Below the pieces are notes generated by a model, which was given only the letters and a program-made list of their open reading frames with translations, did not search any database and had not been told where the DNA came from. Below, in pieces: positions 9,260 to 17,791 of a stretch of 64,000 nt of DNA. Every line of letters begins with the position of its first letter. Position 1 is the stretch's first letter. Position numbers and translations under genes: made by a program. Source of the DNA: Nonomuraea maritima (GTDB taxonomy: Bacteria > Actinomycetota > Actinomycetes > Streptosporangiales > Streptosporangiaceae); contig NZ_FNFB01000012.1 in assembly GCF_900100395.1 (NCBI RefSeq), forward strand, positions 124,001 to 188,000, written 5' to 3'.

Positions 9260-9568
9260 CACGGATACCGCTGGTGTCTCGTCCGCGTGTTGATGTACGG
9301 GGGGCGTCTCGTTCTCGCCGCACATGTGGTTGGATGTGCCGTCGAACACGGTGGAGCATGACGCCAAGGCTGTGGGTTTCGCCATATTTGGCTAACCATT
9401 GCCGTCGGTGGCGCGCGCCGGCGTGTTGGGAGGTTCGTTGTCCGTTCCTGCGGGGTACCGATGGGAAATCTCCTGGGCGGAACGGGCACAAGATGGGCCT
9501 CTCGGACGTTGGAAGACGCGCGACGAGCGTGACGACATAGGGATGATGAGGGGGATGGAGTAAGCACA
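9260..9568. other. Intergenic region without a recognised gene
   Basis: 309 nt between the histidine kinase stop and the DUF4193 ATG. Apart from a purine-rich ribosome binding site (GGGGGATGGAG, 9550-9560) I see no tRNA-like fold, strong hairpin or convincing coding frame. A more AT-rich patch near 9380-9405 is the likeliest promoter position for the downstream gene, which is inference only. Confidence 0.4.
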
Positions 9569-9868
9569 ATGGCTACCGACTACGACAGCCCGCGCAAGAC
9601 AGACGACGACCTGGGTGAGGACAGCCTCCAGGAACTCCAGGCGCGGCGCACCGACAAGTCGTCCGGCAGCATCGACATCGACGAGACCGACCTCGCCGAA
9701 TCGCTGGAGCTGCCCGGTGCCGACCTGTCGAACGAAGAGCTCTCCCTGCGGGTGATCCCCCGCCAGGCTGACGAGTTCACGTGCGCGCGGTGCTTCCTGG
9801 TGCACCACCGCAGCCAGCTGGCCTCGGAGAAGAACGGCCAGCAGGTCTGCCGGGAGTGCGCCGCCTGA
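9569..9868 (+). CDS. DUF4193 domain-containing protein
   Basis: 99 aa, a close match in length and layout to the actinobacterial DUF4193 family. It has an acidic N-terminal half (DDDLGEDSLQEL, DIDETDLAESLELPG) and a C-terminal zinc-ribbon-like part with CARC and CREC. Two CxxC pairs suggest one bound metal. The family is very widely conserved in actinobacteria, but I know of no settled function. The start is ATG at 9569. Confidence 0.88.
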   Translation: MATDYDSPRKTDDDLGEDSLQELQARRTDKSSGSIDIDETDLAESLELPGADLSNEELSLRVIPRQADEFTCARCFLVHHRSQLASEKNGQQVCRECAA

Positions 9869-9946
9869 CCATGGGGCGAAGGAGCTCGGGGTAGCAGGGC
9901 ATGCCCGCCACCTTGAGCGGTCGCGACCACAGGATGGAGGCTTCGC

Positions 9947-10783
9947 GTGGCCAGATCAGAAAAAGATCGAAAGACGAGCAAAGAGATCGCCGACCCCGAA
10001 CGCGAGGTCGGCGAGCTCGTTAGCAGGCTCACCGAGCCTGACCAGCTCGAACCGGCCGAGCGGCGCAGGCTGCTCGGCCGCCTAGCCCGGGCGCTGTCCG
10101 CGGGGGCCAAGAAGGCCAGGAAGTCCGGGGCAGGACGCGGTCGCTGGCTGGCCGACGTCTTCCTCAACATCGCACCTCGCATCCCGATCAGAGACCTCCA
10201 GACCCTGGCCGAGCACCATCACGGCCTCACCGGTGAAGAACTCGCCGACGACCTGGTGCGCACCGCCCAGAAGGGCACCATGACCGTCGGCGCCATCGGC
10301 GGAGCGCTGGCCGCGGCCGAGTTCGCGGCGCCACCCCTCCTGCTCTCCGCCCCCGCCCAGCTCGTCGCCGAGACGATCGTCGTCGCCGCCATCGAGGTCA
10401 AGCTGCTCGCCGAGCTGCACGAGGTCTACGGCGTCCGCGTCGAGGGCACCGGCACCCAGCGCGCCGTCGTCTTCGCCACCGCCTGGGCCAAGCAGCGCGG
10501 CATCGACCCGCTGGCCCCCGCCTCCGTCACGCTGGCCCTGGGCGCCGCCACCAAGACCGCCCTGCGCAACCGCCTCATGCGTACGCTGGGCCGCCACCTG
10601 ACCACGTTCGGCCCGTTCCTCACCGGCGCCGTCGCGGGCGGCGCGCTCAACCGCATCGCCACCAAGAAGCTCGCCGAAGCGGTCCGCAACGACCTGCGCA
10701 AGGGCAAGCTCTCCGCCCCCGGCCGCCCCGCCGTCGAGGCCGAACCCCCCGACCGGCCCCGCGGCACCGAACGCCCCGACTAG
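9947..10783 (+). CDS. Conserved hypothetical protein, EcsC-like
   Basis: 278 aa. A charged N-terminus rich in Lys and Arg (residues 1-65) is followed by a long stretch with two hydrophobic blocks (GAIGGALAAAEFAAPPLLL and PFLTGAVAGGALNRIA) separated by amphipathic helices. The C-terminus is disordered and Pro-rich. The central part resembles EcsC-family proteins in overall pattern only, which is a weak call. The start is GTG at 9947 after GGATGGAGG. Its stop overlaps the stop of the convergent TetR gene by four bases. Confidence 0.6.
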   Translation: MARSEKDRKTSKEIADPEREVGELVSRLTEPDQLEPAERRRLLGRLARALSAGAKKARKSGAGRGRWLADVFLNIAPRIPIRDLQTLAEHHHGLTGEELADDLVRTAQKGTMTVGAIGGALAAAEFAAPPLLLSAPAQLVAETIVVAAIEVKLLAELHEVYGVRVEGTGTQRAVVFATAWAKQRGIDPLAPASVTLALGAATKTALRNRLMRTLGRHLTTFGPFLTGAVAGGALNRIATKKLAEAVRNDLRKGKLSAPGRPAVEAEPPDRPRGTERPD

Positions 10784-11382
10784 ACCCGCAGACCCCCGAA
10801 GGTCATCTTCAGCAGGGCGTCGGCCAGGTCGTCGGCCGAGGCGCCGCGCGCCGGCTGGTACCAGTCGCTGATCGAGGTGACGGCGCCGAACAGCAGCCGC
10901 GTCACCAGCGCAGGATCGACGTCGGGCCGGATGCTGCCCTCCACCGCCGCCTCGGTGACCAGACGGCCGATGAACCGGTCGAACTCCCGCCGCCGCTCCA
11001 GCGCCGCCAGCTCGGTGGGGCTGTTGCCGCGCACCCGCAGCAGCAGCGTGACGTACGGGAGCCGGTCGACGAGGATGCGCACGCTCTGCCGGACGACCCA
11101 CTCGAGGCGTTCGATGCCCGTTCCCTTGGCCGCGCCGTCGTCGGCCATCAGCTCGAAGAGCCCGTCGAGTGCCCGGTCGAGCGCGCGGGCGAGGAGCTGC
11201 TCCTTGCCCGGCACGTGGTAGTAGATGGCCGACTTCGTCATGCCGAGCGCTCGGGCGAGGTCCTCCATGCTCGTCCCGTCGTAGCCGCGCTCGTTGAACA
11301 CGCCCACGGCGGTGGCCAGCACCGACTCGGGGTCGTGTCCGCGCCTGCGCTGACGAGCGGGGGTCGGGGTCGGGGAGGCCAT
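10780..11382 (-). CDS. TetR-family regulator, probable PaaR-type repressor
   Basis: 200 aa. The N-terminal helix-turn-helix is typical of the family (FNERGYDGTSMEDLARALGM, then TKSAIYYHV). The ligand domain covers the rest. It sits 4 nt downstream of paaK on the same strand, and a palindrome resembling PaaR sites lies between paaK and the divergent paaN. By analogy with PaaR of Corynebacterium, it would repress phenylacetate genes and be released by phenylacetyl-CoA. That role is inference from context. Confidence 0.85.
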   Translation of the reverse strand: MASPTPTPARQRRRGHDPESVLATAVGVFNERGYDGTSMEDLARALGMTKSAIYYHVPGKEQLLARALDRALDGLFELMADDGAAKGTGIERLEWVVRQSVRILVDRLPYVTLLLRVRGNSPTELAALERRREFDRFIGRLVTEAAVEGSIRPDVDPALVTRLLFGAVTSISDWYQPARGASADDLADALLKMTFGGLRV

Positions 11383-11386
11383 GTCA

Positions 11387-12685
11387 TCAATTATCCCGCT
11401 TGTCGATGACTCGTTGGAGCTTGCCCATCGAGCGCTCCAGCGTCCCAGGATCGACGACCTCGACCTCGACGCTCACGCCCACCGCGTCCTTGACCGCCTG
11501 GCGCAGCGCCCAGCCCGCGGCGAGCCGGTCGCCGCCGAACCCGGGCCGAGCCTCGACCCGCACCGTCAGCACGTCGAGCCTGGCCGGACGCGTCAGGTGC
11601 AGCTGGAAGTGCGGCGACAGGCCCTCCGTGCGCAGCACCAGCTCCTCGAACTGGGTCGGGAACACGTTCACGCCGCGCAGGATGATCGTGTCGTCGGTAC
11701 GTCCGGTCACCTTCGCCATGCGCCGGAACGCGGGCCGCGCGGTGCCGGGCAGCAGCCGGGTGAGGTCGCTCGTGCGGTAGCGGATGACCGGCATGGCCTC
11801 CTTGGTGAGACTGGTCAGCACGAGTTCGCCCGCCTCGGCGGGTTTGCCGGTGACCGGGTCGACGATCTCGGGATAGAAGTGGTCCTCCCAGATGTGCAGG
11901 CCGTCCTTCGTCTCGACGCACTCGTTGGCCACGCCGGGGCCCATGACCTCCGACAGGCCGTAGATGTCGACAGCGTGCAGGTCGAAGCGCTCCTCGATCT
12001 CGGCGCGCATCTCCTCCGTCCACGGCTCCGCGCCGAAGATGCCGACGCGCGGTGACGACGCGCGCGGGTCGAGCCCCTGCGCGGCGAACTCGTCCAGCAA
12101 CGCCAGCAGGTAGGACGGCGTCATCATCACGATGTCGGGCCGCAGGTCGGCGATGAGCCGTACCTGCCGGGACGTCATGCCGCCCGAGACGGGGACCACC
12201 GTGCAGCCCAGCCTCTCGGCCCCGTAGTGCGCGCCGAGGCCTCCGGTGAACAGCCCGTAGCCGTAGGCCACGTGCACGACGTCGCCGGGCCGCCCGCCGG
12301 AGGCGCGGATCGAACGGGCCATGAGATCGGCCCAGACGTCGAGGTCACGCTTGGTGTAGCCGACCACGGTGGGCGCGCCGGTCGTGCCGCTGGAGGCGTG
12401 GATGCGGGCCACCCGCTCACGCGGCACGGCGAACATCGCGTACGGGTAGCAGTCGCGCAGGTCCTGCTTCGTGGTGAAGGGGAACGCGGCCAGGTCGTCG
12501 AACGACCGGCAGTCGGCGGGGTGGACACCGGCCGCGTCGAGCTTGCGACGGTAGAGCGGGACGTTGGCGTAGGCGTGCGCGAGCGTCCGCCGCAGGCGCT
12601 CGAGCTGCAGCGCCATGAGCTCGTCGCGGGACGCGCGTTCGATCGGGTCGAACTCGTGCGGCGCGGGGGGATCGCCGAATCTCAT
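11387..12685 (-). CDS. paaK: Phenylacetate--CoA ligase
   Basis: 432 aa. An adenylate-forming enzyme with the phosphate-binding loop ASSGTTGAPTVVGYTK, the GxxPW region (FGAEPWTEEMR), YGLSEVMGPG and the C-terminal GRTDDTIILRGVNVFP that ends in the PaaK-specific domain around GKLQRVIDKR. It converts phenylacetate, CoA and ATP to phenylacetyl-CoA, the entry step of aerobic hybrid phenylacetate catabolism. The start is ATG at 12685. The TetR gene follows at once, so the two are cotranscribed. The ring epoxidase genes paaABCDE are not in this window. Confidence 0.94.
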   Translation of the reverse strand: MRFGDPPAPHEFDPIERASRDELMALQLERLRRTLAHAYANVPLYRRKLDAAGVHPADCRSFDDLAAFPFTTKQDLRDCYPYAMFAVPRERVARIHASSGTTGAPTVVGYTKRDLDVWADLMARSIRASGGRPGDVVHVAYGYGLFTGGLGAHYGAERLGCTVVPVSGGMTSRQVRLIADLRPDIVMMTPSYLLALLDEFAAQGLDPRASSPRVGIFGAEPWTEEMRAEIEERFDLHAVDIYGLSEVMGPGVANECVETKDGLHIWEDHFYPEIVDPVTGKPAEAGELVLTSLTKEAMPVIRYRTSDLTRLLPGTARPAFRRMAKVTGRTDDTIILRGVNVFPTQFEELVLRTEGLSPHFQLHLTRPARLDVLTVRVEARPGFGGDRLAAGWALRQAVKDAVGVSVEVEVVDPGTLERSMGKLQRVIDKRDN

Positions 12686-12755
12686 CGTCAGCCTCGTCTC
12701 GGTTCGGTGCGGCGAGACCCACGACGCGCGCTCCCCGAGGCAGGTCTGCCTTGTC

Positions 12756-12779
12756 TACTGACCGAATGTTCGGTAAACA
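12756..12779. promoter_or_regulatory. Candidate PaaR-type operator in the paaK/paaN divergent region
   Basis: A perfect inverted repeat ACCGAA-TG-TTCGGT (12761-12774) lies in the 132-nt gap between paaK and paaN. With its flanks (ACTG on the left, AAAC on the right) it closely fits the PaaR consensus I recall from Corynebacterium, ACTNACCG-NNCGNN-CGGTNAGT. Its position allows one repressor to control both directions. Confidence 0.6.
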
Positions 12780-12817
12780 CAACATCGTCCGGGACGATCC
12801 CTGTCAAGAGGGTGAAG

Positions 12818-14467
12818 ATGATGTTCGAGCAGCACCGCGAGACCCTGGAGAAGGCGCTGGCGGCCATCGCCGAGCGCGGCCACTGGAGCGCCTTCCCCGA
12901 GTCGCCGAGCCCGCGAGTCCACGGCGAGGAGGCCGCCGAGCGGGGCCGGGAGGCGTTCGAGTCGCTGCTCGGCAAGCGTTTCCCGCTCGACCAGCCGGGC
13001 ACGGGCGCGTGGATCGGGGCCGAGCGCTCGCCGTACGGCATCGAGCTGGGGGTCACCTATCCCGAGCCCGTCGTCGACCGGATCGTGGCGGCGGCGCTCG
13101 CGGCGCTGCCGGCCTGGCGCGACGCGGGGCCGCTGACCCGCGCGCTGACCTGCGTCGAGATCATCCAGCGCATCCACCGGCGCAGCTTCGAGCTCGCCCA
13201 TGCCGTGCAGCACACGACCGGCCAGGCGTTCGTCATGGCCTTCCAGGCGGGCGGGCCGCACGCGCAGGACCGCGCGCTGGAGGCCGTCGCCTACGGGTAC
13301 GCGGCCATGACGTCCGCGGCGGCGACCGCCCGCTGGGAGAAGCCGGCCAAGGGCGAGCCGCTGGTCATGGACAAGCGCTTCACCGTCGTGCCGAGAGGCG
13401 TGGCGCTGGTGATCGGCTGCAACACGTTCCCCACCTGGAACGCCTATCCGGGGCTGTTCGCCTCGCTGGTCACCGGCAACCCGGTGATCGTCAAGCCGCA
13501 CCCGCGGGCGGTGCTGCCGCTGGCCGTCACCGTCCAGGTGGCCCGCGAGACGCTGGCGGAGGCAGGGTTCGACCCGGCGCTGGTGTCGCTGGCCGTCGAG
13601 GAGGGCACGGGCCTGGCCACCGCGCTCGCCACCGACCGCGCCGTACGGGTGATCGACTTCACCGGCTCCACCGAGTACGGCGACTGGCTCGAGCGCAACG
13701 CCCGCCAGGCCCTCGTCCACACCGAGAAGGCCGGGGTCAACACGGTCGTCGTCGACTCCACCGACTCCTGGCGGGGCATGCTGGGCAACCTCGCGTTCTC
13801 GCTGTCGCTCTACAGCGGCCAGATGTGCACCGCGCCGCAGACCGTCCTCGTGCCCGCGGGCGGCGTCGAGACCGACGAGGGGCACAAGAGCTTCGACGAG
13901 GTCGCCGCGGGGCTCGCCGCCGCGGTCGGCGGGCTGCTCAGCGACGACGCCCGCGCGGTCGAGGTGACCGGCGCGCTGGTCAACCCCGACGTGCTCGCCC
14001 GGGTGGAGGCCGCGCCGTCGCTCGGCGAGGTGGTGCTGGAGTCGCGGGCGGTCAAGCACCCGGAGTTCCCCGACGCGGTGGTGCGGACGCCGGTGATCGT
14101 CAAGGTCGGCGCGGAACGGTCCGACGTCTACGGGCGCGAGCACTTCGGGCCGATCGCGTTCCTCGTCCCGACGGCCTCGACGCGCGAGAGCCTCGACGTG
14201 CTGCGCCGGACGGTCGGCGCCCGCGGCGCGCTCACCGCCTCGGTCTACTCGACCTCCGCCGACGTGCTCGACGAGGCGGAACGGGCCGCGCTCGACGCCG
14301 GCGTCAACCTGTCGTGCAACCTCACCGGCGGGGTGTTCGTCAACCAGTCCGCGGCGTTCAGCGACTACCACGGCACGGGCGCCAACCCGGCGGCCACCGC
14401 CTCGCTCACCGACCCCGGCTACGTGGCGGGCCGTTTCCACGTGGTGCAGTCGCGCCGGCCGGTCTGA
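12818..14467 (+). CDS. paaN: Phenylacetic acid degradation protein PaaN (aldehyde dehydrogenase family)
   Basis: 549 aa from the chosen ATG. The NAD(P)-dependent aldehyde dehydrogenase fold is recognisable: VALVIGCNTFPTWNAYPG, the FTGSTEYG cofactor loop, and SGQMCTAPQ with catalytic Cys337. The sequence matches the PaaN form of actinobacteria rather than PaaZ, as there is no C-terminal hydratase domain. It is thought to act on the ring-opened aldehyde intermediate. Start: ATG 12818 behind AAGAGGG; ATG 12821 or GTG 12812 are alternatives. It is the first gene of the plus-strand phenylacetate unit. Confidence 0.88.
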   Translation: MMFEQHRETLEKALAAIAERGHWSAFPESPSPRVHGEEAAERGREAFESLLGKRFPLDQPGTGAWIGAERSPYGIELGVTYPEPVVDRIVAAALAALPAWRDAGPLTRALTCVEIIQRIHRRSFELAHAVQHTTGQAFVMAFQAGGPHAQDRALEAVAYGYAAMTSAAATARWEKPAKGEPLVMDKRFTVVPRGVALVIGCNTFPTWNAYPGLFASLVTGNPVIVKPHPRAVLPLAVTVQVARETLAEAGFDPALVSLAVEEGTGLATALATDRAVRVIDFTGSTEYGDWLERNARQALVHTEKAGVNTVVVDSTDSWRGMLGNLAFSLSLYSGQMCTAPQTVLVPAGGVETDEGHKSFDEVAAGLAAAVGGLLSDDARAVEVTGALVNPDVLARVEAAPSLGEVVLESRAVKHPEFPDAVVRTPVIVKVGAERSDVYGREHFGPIAFLVPTASTRESLDVLRRTVGARGALTASVYSTSADVLDEAERAALDAGVNLSCNLTGGVFVNQSAAFSDYHGTGANPAATASLTDPGYVAGRFHVVQSRRPV

Positions 14468-14498
14468 CGCCGTCCGTACGGGGAGAGGAGGGTGACCG

Positions 14499-16046
14499 GT
14501 GGTGAGGAAGGACCTCGACGCCCAGGTCATCGTGATCGGCGCGGGCCCCGTCGGGCTGAGCGCCGCGCTGCTGCTGGCCCGCTGGGGCATCCAGGTGCTG
14601 GTGCTCGACCAGCGGCCGTCCAGGGGGCCGGGCGGGTCGAAGTCGATCTGCCAGCAGCGCGACGTGCTCGACATCTGGGCCGCCGCCGGCGCGGGCCGGA
14701 TCGCCGAGGAAGGGCTGGCCTGGACCACGGCCCGCACCTACTACCGGTCCCGCGAGCTGTTCACCTGGTCGTTCGAGCAGCAGGGGCCGCTGCCCGCGTG
14801 TGTGAACATCTCCCAGAGCCGTACCGAGCAGATCCTCGACGAGGTCGTGGCGGGGCAGCCGCTCGTCGAGGTCCGCTGGGACCACGAGGTCACCGGCCTG
14901 ACCCAGGACCCCTCCGGCGTCAGCGTGCGCTGCGGGCAGCGGGTGCTGCGGGCGCCGTACGCGCTGGTCTGCGCCGGGGCGCGGGCGCAGGTCGTGCGGT
15001 CGGCGCTCGGGGTGTCCTTCACCGGGGAGTCGTACGACGACCAGTTCCTCATCTGCGACATCAAGGCCGAGCTGCCCGGGTGGGAGAACGAGCGGCGCTT
15101 CTACTTCGACCCGTACTGGAACCCCGGCCGGCAGGTGCTCATCCATCCGTGCCCGGGCGGCACGTACCGGATCGACTGGCAGATCGCGCCCGACTTCGTC
15201 CCGACGCGGGGCGACATCGCGCGCAAGGTGCGGCAGATCATCGGCGACCGGCCGCATGAGCTGCTGTGGCACAGCACCTACCGCTTCCACGCGCGGCTCG
15301 CCTCCCGGATGCGCGTCGGGCGGGTGCTGCTGGCGGGCGACTGCGCCCACCTGACGGCGCCGTTCGGGGCGCGCGGCCTCAACTCGGGCGTGGCGGACGC
15401 CGAGAACGCGGCCTGGAAGCTCGCGTTCGTGCTCGGCGGGTGGGCGGGGGAGGAGCTGCTGGAGTCGTACCACGTCGAGCGGCACGCGGCGGCGCGCGAG
15501 AACCTGGAGGTGACCGGCGCCACCATGCGCTTCCTCGCGCCGCGCACCGTCGAGGAGCGGATGCGCCGGCGGGCGGCGCTGGAGGGCGGCCGGATGGCGG
15601 AGGTCGACTCCGGCCGGTTCGCCGAGCCGTTCTGGTACGTGGACTCGCCGCTGACCACGCCCGAGCCGTCACGCCCGTTCCGCGGGCGGCCCGCCAGAGG
15701 GGCGCTGTGCGAGCCCGCGCCGGGCGTGATCCTGCCCGATGCGGCGATCCCCGGGGGCAGATTGCGCGAGCTGTGCCGGGACGGATTCCTCGTACTTCTG
15801 GGCGATATGTGCGATTCGAGTTTGTTTGCCCAGGTCTTGGGCAAGGTCATTACGGCGCCGCTCGCCGTTCGCGGGCTCGCGGAGATGCACGGGACCGGAT
15901 CCCTGGCCGACACGCTCGGCGCCGGTCCGGACGAGGCTTGGCTCATAAGGCCCGACTCGCACATCGCCGCGATCCTCCCCCAGGCGGAGCCTGAGTCGGT
16001 GGCGGCCGCTGTGAGCCGCGCACTCGGCGGCTCTCCTGACACATGA
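14499..16046 (+). CDS. FAD-dependent aromatic monooxygenase (MhpA/PHBH type)
   Basis: 515 aa. The Rossmann motif VIGAGPVGLSAALLLARWG binds FAD, and the GD motif LLAGDCAHLTAPFGARGLN closes the flavin site. A C-terminal thioredoxin-like extension makes it MhpA-sized. These class A flavin monooxygenases hydroxylate phenolic rings with NAD(P)H and O2. It lies 31 nt after paaN with a strong RBS (GGGAGAGGAGG), so it is probably cotranscribed with it. An activity on a hydroxylated phenylacetate or phenylpropionate is a reasonable guess; the substrate is not shown by sequence. Confidence 0.88.
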   Translation: MVRKDLDAQVIVIGAGPVGLSAALLLARWGIQVLVLDQRPSRGPGGSKSICQQRDVLDIWAAAGAGRIAEEGLAWTTARTYYRSRELFTWSFEQQGPLPACVNISQSRTEQILDEVVAGQPLVEVRWDHEVTGLTQDPSGVSVRCGQRVLRAPYALVCAGARAQVVRSALGVSFTGESYDDQFLICDIKAELPGWENERRFYFDPYWNPGRQVLIHPCPGGTYRIDWQIAPDFVPTRGDIARKVRQIIGDRPHELLWHSTYRFHARLASRMRVGRVLLAGDCAHLTAPFGARGLNSGVADAENAAWKLAFVLGGWAGEELLESYHVERHAAARENLEVTGATMRFLAPRTVEERMRRRAALEGGRMAEVDSGRFAEPFWYVDSPLTTPEPSRPFRGRPARGALCEPAPGVILPDAAIPGGRLRELCRDGFLVLLGDMCDSSLFAQVLGKVITAPLAVRGLAEMHGTGSLADTLGAGPDEAWLIRPDSHIAAILPQAEPESVAAAVSRALGGSPDT

Positions 16047-16063
16047 CCCCATAGGAGGACTGC

Positions 16064-17497
16064 GTGACTGGCCGTAGCTCGTTTCTGATCGTCGCCAACC
16101 GGTTGCCGGTGGACCGGACGATCGAGCCGGACGGAACGGCCTCATGGCGCAGGAGCCCGGGGGGGCTCGTCACGGCGATCGCCCCGGTGATGCAGCGCCG
16201 CCACGGCGCCTGGGCCGGTTGGCACGGGGCGCCCGATGAGAAGCTCGAGCCGTTCGAGCAGGACGGGATGAACCTCATCCCGATCCCGCTGTCGGCCCGC
16301 GAGGTCGAGCTCTACTACGAGGGTTTCTCGAACGCGACGCTGTGGCCGCTCTACCACGACGTGGTGGCGACGCCCGTGTTCGACAGGGCGATGTGGGAGA
16401 CCTACCGCAGCGTCAACCAGCGCTTCGCCGAGGCCGCCGCGGACGCGGCCGAGAAGGGCGCCGTGGTGTGGGTGCAGGACTACCAGCTGCAGCTCGTGCC
16501 CGCCATGCTGCGCAGGCTGCGGCCCGACCTGCGCATCGGGTTCTTCCTGCACATCCCGTTCCCGCCGACCGAGCTGTTCTGGCGGCTGCCGTGGCGCAGG
16601 GAGCTGGTCGAGGGGCTGCTCGGCGCCGACCTGGTCGGATTCCAGCTGCCCGGCGGCGCGTCCAACTTCCGCCGGCTGTGCCGCCGCCTGCTCGGGCTGC
16701 CGTACAAGGGCAACGAGATCTTCCTGGACGACCGGATCGTCACCACGCAGGCGTTCCCCATCTCCGTCGACTTCGCGCAGCTCGACGGGCTCGTCAGGGA
16801 GTCGCACATCGTGAGCCGGGCCAAGGAGATCAGGATGGAGCTGGGCGACCCCGACCACGTGCTGCTCGGCGTCGACCGGCTCGACTACACCAAGGGCATC
16901 GGGCAGCGGCTTGAGGCGTTCGGCGAGCTGCTGAAGGACGGCAAGCTGCGCGCCAACGAGGCGGTGTTCGTGCAGATCGCTACCCCGAGCCGGGAGCGCG
17001 TGGACGAGTACCGCAGGCTGCGCGACGACATCGAACTGCAGGTCGGACGGATCAACGGCGAGCACGCCCAGCTCGGCTACCAGCCGATCCACTACTTCCA
17101 CCAGTCGTACGGCCAGGAAGAGCTTGCGGCGCTCTACCTCGCCGCCGACGTGATGATCGTGACACCCCTGCGCGACGGGATGAACCTGGTGGCCAAGGAG
17201 TACATCTCCTGCCACCACGACCTGCAGGGCGCGCTGGTGCTCAGCGAGTTCGCCGGGGCCGCCGACGAGCTGCGGCAGGCCTACCTCGTCAACCCGTACG
17301 ACGTGGAGGACGTCAAGCGGCAGATGCTGGCCGCGATGCGGGCCACGCCGCACGAGCTGGCCCGGCGGATGCGTACGATGCGCCGCCGGGTCGCCACCTA
17401 CGACGTGGACCGCTGGGCGAACGAGTTCCTCACAGCTCTGGAGTCACCTGCTTCAGAGCCTTCCACGCGTCGTAGCGCTTCTTGGCGGTCCGGTTGA
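16064..17497 (+). CDS. otsA: Trehalose-6-phosphate synthase
   Basis: 477 aa, the usual GT20 length. Diagnostic blocks are FLIVANRLPVDR, the SPGGLVTA loop, WVQDYQLQLVPAMLR, FFLHIPFPPTELF, GVDRLDYTKGI with donor-binding residues, and TPLRDGMNLVAKEY. It transfers glucose from UDP- or GDP-glucose to glucose-6-phosphate. The GTG start has AGGAGG at good spacing and is only 17 nt after the monooxygenase stop, although the functions are unrelated. The last ~22 codons overlap the 3' end of the convergent DUF4235 gene. No otsB is in view. Confidence 0.95.
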   Translation: MTGRSSFLIVANRLPVDRTIEPDGTASWRRSPGGLVTAIAPVMQRRHGAWAGWHGAPDEKLEPFEQDGMNLIPIPLSAREVELYYEGFSNATLWPLYHDVVATPVFDRAMWETYRSVNQRFAEAAADAAEKGAVVWVQDYQLQLVPAMLRRLRPDLRIGFFLHIPFPPTELFWRLPWRRELVEGLLGADLVGFQLPGGASNFRRLCRRLLGLPYKGNEIFLDDRIVTTQAFPISVDFAQLDGLVRESHIVSRAKEIRMELGDPDHVLLGVDRLDYTKGIGQRLEAFGELLKDGKLRANEAVFVQIATPSRERVDEYRRLRDDIELQVGRINGEHAQLGYQPIHYFHQSYGQEELAALYLAADVMIVTPLRDGMNLVAKEYISCHHDLQGALVLSEFAGAADELRQAYLVNPYDVEDVKRQMLAAMRATPHELARRMRTMRRRVATYDVDRWANEFLTALESPASEPSTRRSASWRSG

Positions 17498-17714
17498 CCA
17501 CGATCTGCGCCACCGACATGCCGACCCCCATGACGACGGCGTAACCGATCGCCTCAGCCAGGCTGACCTCGGGTGATTCGGTGTCGACGGGCGGCTCCTT
17601 GCCCGTCGCCTTGACCCAGGCGTACCCGAGGACCTTCTTCGCCCCCCAGGCGGTCACCATGCCGACGAGCCCGCCGATGACCCGCCAAGCCACGTCGGGC
17701 TTCTCCTCCGCCAT
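17430..17714 (-). CDS. DUF4235 membrane protein
   Basis: 94 aa. Two hydrophobic segments (VIGGLVGMVTAWGAKKVLGY and GYAVVMGVGMSVAQIVVN) flank an acidic loop (PPVDTESPEVS). The match to the actinobacterial DUF4235 family is clear. It is likely a small inner-membrane protein of unknown function. Its last 68 nt overlap the end of otsA on the opposite strand. The start is ATG at 17714, divergent from valS across 77 nt. Confidence 0.85.
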   Translation of the reverse strand: MAEEKPDVAWRVIGGLVGMVTAWGAKKVLGYAWVKATGKEPPVDTESPEVSLAEAIGYAVVMGVGMSVAQIVVNRTAKKRYDAWKALKQVTPEL

Positions 17715-17791
17715 GACGATCTCCCTTCCCCTTCGTAACGAACACTAGTCTGTACCGCCGGGCAGTCGGCGAAGCCGTACCATAAGGAGGC

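Noticed and set aside
9338..9397. Tiny GTG ORF (about 19 codons) between the kinase and DUF4193 genes
   Set aside because: No RBS, no family, and too short to separate from chance.
12227..12817. Upstream extension of the paaN frame
   Set aside because: It lies opposite paaK and across the divergent promoter and operator; Arg/Gly-rich composition shows that it is not coding.
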